Positions 13,410 to 15,191 of a stretch of DNA of 15,191 nucleotides are shown piece after piece. This stretch comes from an uncultured Lachnospiraceae bacterium (GTDB taxonomy: Bacteria; Bacillota; Clostridia; Lachnospirales; Lachnospiraceae): contig CAJOPI010000380.1 of NCBI GenBank assembly GCA_905236275.1, forward strand, positions 1-15,191, written 5' to 3'. Position 1 is the stretch's first letter, and the number at the start of each line of letters is the position of its first letter. A program made the position numbers and the translations under genes. The notes under the pieces were generated by a model. That model was not told where the DNA came from and ran no database searches. It saw only the letters and a program-made list of their open reading frames with translations.

Positions 13410-13907
13410 ATGGATTCACAGCCTGTTGTAAAGAAAAACATTATCACTTATGAAGGCGTACAGAAGCTTGAGGCGGAGCTTGAAGAGCTCAAGACTGTCA
13501 AGAGAAAGGAAGTCGCAAAGAAGATTCAGGAAGCCAGAGAGCAGGGTGACTTGTCGGAAAACGCAGAGTATGATGCCGCAAAAGCAGAGCAGGCTGAGTA
13601 TGAAGCCCGTATCGGAGAAATAGAGGCAATCCTTAAACATGCGGAAGTCGTTACCGATGATGAAGGCGACGGAAACAAGGTTCGTATCGGCTGCAAGGTC
13701 AAGATTATGGATATGGAATTCAAGGACGAAATGGAGTACAGGATCGTTGGTTCCACAGAAGCAAACAGCCTGAAAGGAAAAATTTCAAATGAGTCTCCTG
13801 TTGGAAAGGCACTGCTTGGACATAAAAAAGGCGATACTGTCAAGGTTGAAACCAAGGCGGGAGTACTTAAGTATAAGGTTCTTGAGATTTCAAAGACCGG
13901 AGAATGA
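13410..13907 (+). CDS. greA: Transcription elongation factor GreA
   Basis: Stimulates RNA cleavage by backtracked RNA polymerase, entering through the secondary channel. The 165-residue protein has the N-terminal antiparallel coiled coil (about 12-85) with the tip motif GDLSENAEYDAAK, whose Asp47 and Glu50 correspond to the acidic tip residues of E. coli GreA. The C-terminal FKBP-like domain (about 90-165) includes SPVGKALLGHKKGD. ATG 13410 is preceded by AAAGGAAG. It follows a perfect sigma-A promoter, and lysS starts 24 bases after its stop, an arrangement common in Firmicutes. Confidence 0.97.
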   Translation: MDSQPVVKKNIITYEGVQKLEAELEELKTVKRKEVAKKIQEAREQGDLSENAEYDAAKAEQAEYEARIGEIEAILKHAEVVTDDEGDGNKVRIGCKVKIMDMEFKDEMEYRIVGSTEANSLKGKISNESPVGKALLGHKKGDTVKVETKAGVLKYKVLEISKTGE

Positions 13908-13931
13908 TCATAGAGAAGAGGAGACAGACAG

Positions 13932-15191
13932 ATGCCGGAACAGGATATTTTAGCAGTTAAGAGGGAAAAGCTCAGGGAGCTTCAGGAAGCCGGAAAAGAC
14001 CCTTTCGTTATAACAAAATATGATGTGACTCATCATACCTCCGAGATAAAGGAGAAGTTCGAGGAGCTTGAAAATAAGGATGTGTGTCTTGCGGGACGTA
14101 TGATGTTCAAGCGCAAAATGGGTAAGGCTTCCTTCTGCAACATAATGGATAAGACCGGAAAAATCCAGGTTTATGTTGCTCGTGACTCCATCGGAGAAGA
14201 AGCTTACGAGAACTTCAAGAAGATGATGGACGTAGGCGATATTTTTGGTGTAAAGGGCTTCGTTTTCAGGACAAAGACAGGAGAGATTTCCATACATGCG
14301 AAGGAGCTTACAATCCTTTCAAAGAGCCTTCTGCCCCTTCCGGAGAAGTTCCATGGTCTCACCGATACCGATACAAGATATCGTCAGAGATATTTAGACC
14401 TCATCATGAATGAAGAGGTAAAGGAAACCTTTATAAAGAGGTCGAAGATCATCAGCCTTATCCGTAAATTCTTAGGTGAGAAAGACTTTATGGAGGTTGA
14501 GACTCCGATGCTCGTCGAGAATGCGGGCGGTGCGGCAGCAAGACCTTTTACAACCTTTTATAATGCGCTTGATGAGGAGAGAAAGCTCCGTATATCACTT
14601 GAACTTTACTTAAAGAGACTTATCATCGGCGGACTTGAAAGAGTTTATGAGATAGGACGTGTGTTCAGAAACGAGGGAACCGATACGAGGCATAACCCTG
14701 AGTTTACTTTGATGGAGCTTTATCAGGCATATACCGATTATAACGGAATGATGGATCTGACTGAGGAGATGTTCCGTTACCTCGCCGAGAATGTTTGCGG
14801 AAGCGCAGTGATTACATATGGCGGAAAGGAAATCGACCTCTCAAAGCCTTTCAGACGACTTACCATGATCGATGCAATCAAGGAAGAGACCGGAATTGAT
14901 TTTGACAGCGTTAGTTCTGATGATGAAGCGAAGGCTCTTGCAAAGGAGAAGCATATCGAATTCGAGGCTCATCACAAGAAGGGCGATATCGTAAATCTCT
15001 TCTTTGAGGAGTTCTGCGAAGACAAGATGGTTCAGCCGACTTTTATCATGGATCACCCGATTGAGATTTCGCCGCTCACAAAGAAGAAGCCCGAAGACCC
15101 GACAAAGGTTGAGCGTTTCGAGCTTTACATCAACGGTTGGGAGATGTGCAATGCTTATTCCGAGCTTAACGATCCGATCGACCAGAGAGAG
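13932..15191 (+). CDS. lysS: Lysine-tRNA ligase, class II (3' end outside the window)
   Basis: Charges tRNA-Lys with lysine. The open frame runs off the window after 420 codons without a stop; full proteins are about 490-650 residues. The tRNA anticodon-binding OB fold is at about 50-130 (VCLAGRMMFKRKMGKASF). Motif 1 lies near 170-194 and motif 2 at 245-264 (FRNEGTDTRHNPEFTLMELY). Motif 3 would lie beyond the edge. ATG 13932 follows a GAGGAG site about 8 bases upstream. The motif 2 context (NALDEERKLRISLELYLKRL nearby) reads like Lachnospiraceae homologues I recall. It is co-transcribed with greA. Confidence 0.97.
   Translation, partial: MPEQDILAVKREKLRELQEAGKDPFVITKYDVTHHTSEIKEKFEELENKDVCLAGRMMFKRKMGKASFCNIMDKTGKIQVYVARDSIGEEAYENFKKMMDVGDIFGVKGFVFRTKTGEISIHAKELTILSKSLLPLPEKFHGLTDTDTRYRQRYLDLIMNEEVKETFIKRSKIISLIRKFLGEKDFMEVETPMLVENAGGAAARPFTTFYNALDEERKLRISLELYLKRLIIGGLERVYEIGRVFRNEGTDTRHNPEFTLMELYQAYTDYNGMMDLTEEMFRYLAENVCGSAVITYGGKEIDLSKPFRRLTMIDAIKEETGIDFDSVSSDDEAKALAKEKHIEFEAHHKKGDIVNLFFEEFCEDKMVQPTFIMDHPIEISPLTKKKPEDPTKVERFELYINGWEMCNAYSELNDPIDQRE

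Overview
The window looks like chromosome from a Lachnospiraceae-type Clostridia bacterium (Butyrivibrio, Pseudobutyrivibrio, Roseburia and relatives). The reasons are moderate GC content, strong purine-rich Shine-Dalgarno sites, a greA-lysS pair, a LysS whose motif 2 region reads as I remember it from this family, and a CUT1 sugar operon without its own ATPase. The genus is inference. No CRISPR array, rRNA, tRNA, transposase gene or prophage gene is visible.

Positions 1-4859 are the 3' part of a sugar-use operon: two CUT1 permeases and a 1007-residue GH2 beta-galactosidase, all starting with GTG. A pair of REP-like hairpins precedes the first permease, where the solute-binding-protein gene would be expected to end just outside the window. 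Imported galactosides would be hydrolysed in the cytoplasm.

Positions 4860-6299 are the least explained part. They hold a 70-bp palindromic element, a promoter followed by an 18-bp perfect hairpin (candidate small RNA or leader), a second promoter carrying a perfect 10-bp palindromic operator, and two overlapping 144-residue genes that look like diverged tandem paralogues. A third, extended -10 promoter then drives a secreted, alanine-rich protein made of four 29-residue repeats, closed by a terminator.

Positions 6939-10666 carry a tightly packed plus-strand series: sensor histidine kinase, OmpR-type response regulator, a NYN ribonuclease-like protein with a C-terminal LOTUS-like domain, and an RluA-family pseudouridine synthase. 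The last gene collides tail to tail with a minus-strand operon (13062 down to 10661) of hypA, hypB and an MscS-type channel fused to an extra C-terminal domain. HypA and HypB insert nickel, probably into a hydrogenase encoded elsewhere.

Positions 13063-15191 hold a divergent intergenic region with a perfect consensus sigma-A promoter, then greA and a lysS truncated by the window edge. The most novel candidates are the regulatory region plus 144-residue pair (5011-6123), the secreted repeat protein (6318-6839), and the MscS fusion linked to hypAB (10661-13062).
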